Source: Chloroflexota bacterium
Lineage (GTDB): Bacteria > Chloroflexota > Ktedonobacteria > Ktedonobacterales > Ktedonobacteraceae
Direction of reading: 5' to 3'
DNA length: 7,584 bases
NCBI GenBank assembly: GCA_005881295.1
Contig: VBHS01000106.1
Span: 1-7,584, forward strand
This document shows positions 5,967-7,584 of this stretch, piece after piece. The translations under genes were made by a program, and so were the position numbers. Every line of letters starts with the position of its first letter. Within the stretch, counting starts at the first letter, position 1. Under the pieces are notes generated by a model, which ran no database searches, was not told the DNA's origin, and saw only the letters and a program-made list of their open reading frames with translations.

Positions 5967-7019
5967 CTATTCGTTTATGCCAAGTATACGGCGATTCGTC
6001 GCTTCGTCCGTGCCGCCGCCGGCGAAATCATCGAAGGCCCTGGTAGGAACGTCGATGAGCATGCTCTTAATGAATGGGGCTCCCTCGGTGGCTCCTTGCA
6101 CGGAGTCTTTGATGCAGCATTCCCATTCGAGCACCGCCCAGCTTGCGTAGCCGACCTGCGTCAGTTGCGAGAAAACACGTTTGAAGTCAACCTGCCCATC
6201 TCCCAGGCTGCGGAAGCGACCGGGGCGGTCTCTCCAGTCCTGGTAGCCGCCGTAGACACCCGACTTTGCTGAGGGGTGGTATTCGGCGTCCTTTACGTGG
6301 AACGCCTTGATATGATCTTTGTAGACATCGATGTAGCCGATGTAATCCAACTGCTGTAAAACGAAGTGGGATGGGTCATAGAGGATATGCACACGGGGAT
6401 GATTGCCAGTGGCAGCCAGGAAGCGCTCAAATGTTACTCCATCGTGCAGGTCCTCTCCGGGGTGGATTTCAAAAGCTAAATCGACACCATACTCATCAGC
6501 TACGTTCAGCAGCGGTTGCCACTTTTTGGCCAGTTCTTTGAAGCCCATGTCTACCAGCCCTGGAGGTCTCTGGGGCCAGGGATACATCGTATGCCAGAGC
6601 AACGCGCCAGAAAATGTTGGGAGGACGTTCAGACCAAGGTTTCTCGACGCCTTGATGGCCCTGGTCATCTGATCGACTGCCCACTCCGTACGCGCTTTGG
6701 GATTATTACGCAATGCAGGGGGAGCGAAACCATCGAACAGGATATCGAACGCCGGGTGTACCGCGACGAGTTGGCCGATGAGATGGGTCGCGATCTCAGT
6801 GATCTCTAACCCGTTGGTTTGTCCCTTCAGGTCTTCGCAGTACTGCTTTGATTCGGCTGCTTTGTCCAGGTCAATAAAATGGCTATCCCAGCCTGGGATC
6901 TGTACGCCTATGTAGCCCAGATCTTTCACCCACTGCGTGATTGCTGGGAGGGTATTATACGGTGGAGCATCCTGGGCAAACTGTGCCAAAAATATCGCCG
7001 GTCCTTTGATTTGAGACAC
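5967..7019 (-). CDS. Sugar phosphate isomerase/epimerase-like TIM-barrel protein, GTG start
   Basis: The 350-residue product belongs to the AP-endonuclease-2/xylose-isomerase-like barrel superfamily, metal-dependent enzymes that isomerise, epimerise or dehydrate sugars and cyclitols, and in some cases eliminate from keto-glycosides. All four expected metal ligands can be placed: E184 in FEIHPGED, D215 in ILYDPSHF, H241 in AFHVKDAE, and E298 in AVLEWECC. Other marks are YPWPQRPPG at 146-154 and the C-terminal DDFAGGGTDEA at 330-340. I chose GTG at 7019 because AGGAGG (7030 down to 7025) lies 5 bases before it and the protein then begins VSQIKGPAIF, where the family starts. The in-frame ATGs at 7043 and 7082 have no such ribosome site. 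It follows the partial oxidoreductase gene by 66 bases and precedes another oxidoreductase. Unlike the broken barrel gene at 2888, it looks complete; the two are distant relatives, not copies. Confidence 0.9.
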   Translation of the reverse strand: MSQIKGPAIFLAQFAQDAPPYNTLPAITQWVKDLGYIGVQIPGWDSHFIDLDKAAESKQYCEDLKGQTNGLEITEIATHLIGQLVAVHPAFDILFDGFAPPALRNNPKARTEWAVDQMTRAIKASRNLGLNVLPTFSGALLWHTMYPWPQRPPGLVDMGFKELAKKWQPLLNVADEYGVDLAFEIHPGEDLHDGVTFERFLAATGNHPRVHILYDPSHFVLQQLDYIGYIDVYKDHIKAFHVKDAEYHPSAKSGVYGGYQDWRDRPGRFRSLGDGQVDFKRVFSQLTQVGYASWAVLEWECCIKDSVQGATEGAPFIKSMLIDVPTRAFDDFAGGGTDEATNRRILGINE

Positions 7020-7024
7020 TTTTT

Positions 7025-7030
7025 CCTCCT
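7025..7030 (-). promoter_or_regulatory. Strong Shine-Dalgarno AGGAGG that fixes a GTG start
   Basis: The full AGGAGG core, followed by five A residues, directly precedes GTG at 7019. It is the best ribosome site in the window and rules against the longer in-frame starts at 7043 and 7082. Confidence 0.8.
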
Positions 7031-7085
7031 TGTTTGTAGGCATCTCTGATGGATGCCCGATCTCAGGCTCACGAACACGCACGAC

Positions 7086-7584
7086 TCAATGATTCTCGTT
7101 CTCATCACCCCAGGCCGTCTCCAGAGTCCCTGGAGGAAGTGGCTCGGGACGACTGCATGTACTTGTTAACACGATGTGCTTACCCTCGGTGGATGACTCG
7201 AGGATCGCTTGCATGCTGTCGAGGACGTGATATGCCAAGGCTCCACTTGCGCGATGAGGCTGCCCTGCGCGTATTGCATACACCATATCTGCGACACCGA
7301 TGCCCCTGCTGTTCGTGGTATAGGCATGTGTTAGCGGGATATCACGCCAGTCATTCTCACCGGCACGTCGCAGTCTCACGGGTCCACCAAAGGTGTTTGG
7401 ATCCGGGACACTTAAGGTTCCGTCCGTCCCATAGATTTCGATGCGTGGTAACTGGTGCGACCAGACATCGAAGCTTGTCACGAGCACACCAACAGCGCCG
7501 CCCGCAAAGTCTATCAGACCTGCGATATGCGTTGGCGTATTGACGGTTATCTTCGTCCCGTACTTCGGTTGGCTTGTTATGATA
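7086..7584 (-). CDS. Gfo/Idh/MocA-family oxidoreductase, C-terminal 165 residues (start lies beyond window edge)
   Basis: The minus-strand frame is open from the right edge to the stop at 7086, giving 165 residues of the C-terminal substrate-binding domain. Reading from the edge: TSQPKYGTKITVNTPTH, then IDFAGGAVGVLVTSFDVWS, and RIEIYGTDGTL followed by SVPDPNTFGGPVRL, a strand pattern typical of the Gfo/Idh/MocA C-terminal domain. The final stretch is charged and polar (GDENENH). The Rossmann domain, the EKP lysine and the catalytic His would be outside the window. GTG at 7487 is an internal codon, not the start, because family sequence continues upstream of it. It is the first visible gene of the minus-strand operon, 66 bases before the TIM-barrel gene, and belongs to a different subfamily from the other three oxidoreductases here. 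Confidence 0.88.
   Translation of the reverse strand, partial: IITSQPKYGTKITVNTPTHIAGLIDFAGGAVGVLVTSFDVWSHQLPRIEIYGTDGTLSVPDPNTFGGPVRLRRAGENDWRDIPLTHAYTTNSRGIGVADMVYAIRAGQPHRASGALAYHVLDSMQAILESSTEGKHIVLTSTCSRPEPLPPGTLETAWGDENENH

Noticed and set aside
7020..7082. Longer start (ATG 7082 or 7043) for the TIM-barrel gene
   Set aside because: The extension translates across the AGGAGG site and is not family-like; GTG at 7019 is ideally placed.
1..7584. tRNA, rRNA, CRISPR, insertion-sequence or attachment-site signals
   Set aside because: I looked for cloverleaf-like, regularly repeated and terminal inverted repeat patterns and saw none; the window is almost fully accounted for by sugar-metabolism genes and short gaps.

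Overview
The window reads as a bacterial sugar and sugar-acid catabolism locus of moderate GC content, with clear Shine-Dalgarno sites and ATG, GTG and TTG starts. The protein families and their wording recall soil heterotrophs with many Gfo/Idh/MocA paralogues, such as Chloroflexota of the Ktedonobacteria type. That taxonomic guess is from memory and is weak; no rRNA or other phylogenetic marker is present.

Layout. Positions 2-691 (minus) hold the first 230 residues of a D-galactonate dehydratase-like enolase-superfamily enzyme, cut by the left edge. A 282-base divergent intergenic region (692-973) carries several operator-like inverted repeats and candidate promoters. A plus-strand cluster follows: a Gfo/Idh/MocA oxidoreductase lacking about 50 residues of its Rossmann domain (974-1978), an intact short-chain dehydrogenase/reductase (2034-2801), and a sugar phosphate isomerase/epimerase-like TIM-barrel gene broken by an internal deletion plus frameshift (2888-3648). 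This cluster converges, with only 3 bases between stop codons, on a minus-strand operon. In transcription order that operon is: the C-terminal part of a Gfo/Idh oxidoreductase (7584-7086, cut by the right edge), an intact TIM-barrel isomerase/epimerase (7019-5967, GTG start), a Gfo/Idh oxidoreductase (5891-4746) and a second, different one (4686-3652, TTG start).

How the genes may work together. Gfo/Idh dehydrogenases beside a xylose-isomerase-like TIM-barrel protein suggest oxidation of a sugar, cyclitol or glycoside to a keto intermediate, which the barrel enzyme isomerises, epimerises or eliminates before reduction. The dgoD-SDR side suggests aldonate dehydration and polyol/keto-acid redox. 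No transporter, kinase, aldolase or regulator lies inside the window, so the substrate cannot be named.

The main unusual point is that two of the three plus-strand genes appear to have lost internal segments while the neighbouring minus-strand operon, built from the same two enzyme families, looks intact. This could be decay of a redundant pathway copy or an assembly artefact. I see no tRNA, rRNA, CRISPR array, insertion sequence or prophage gene.
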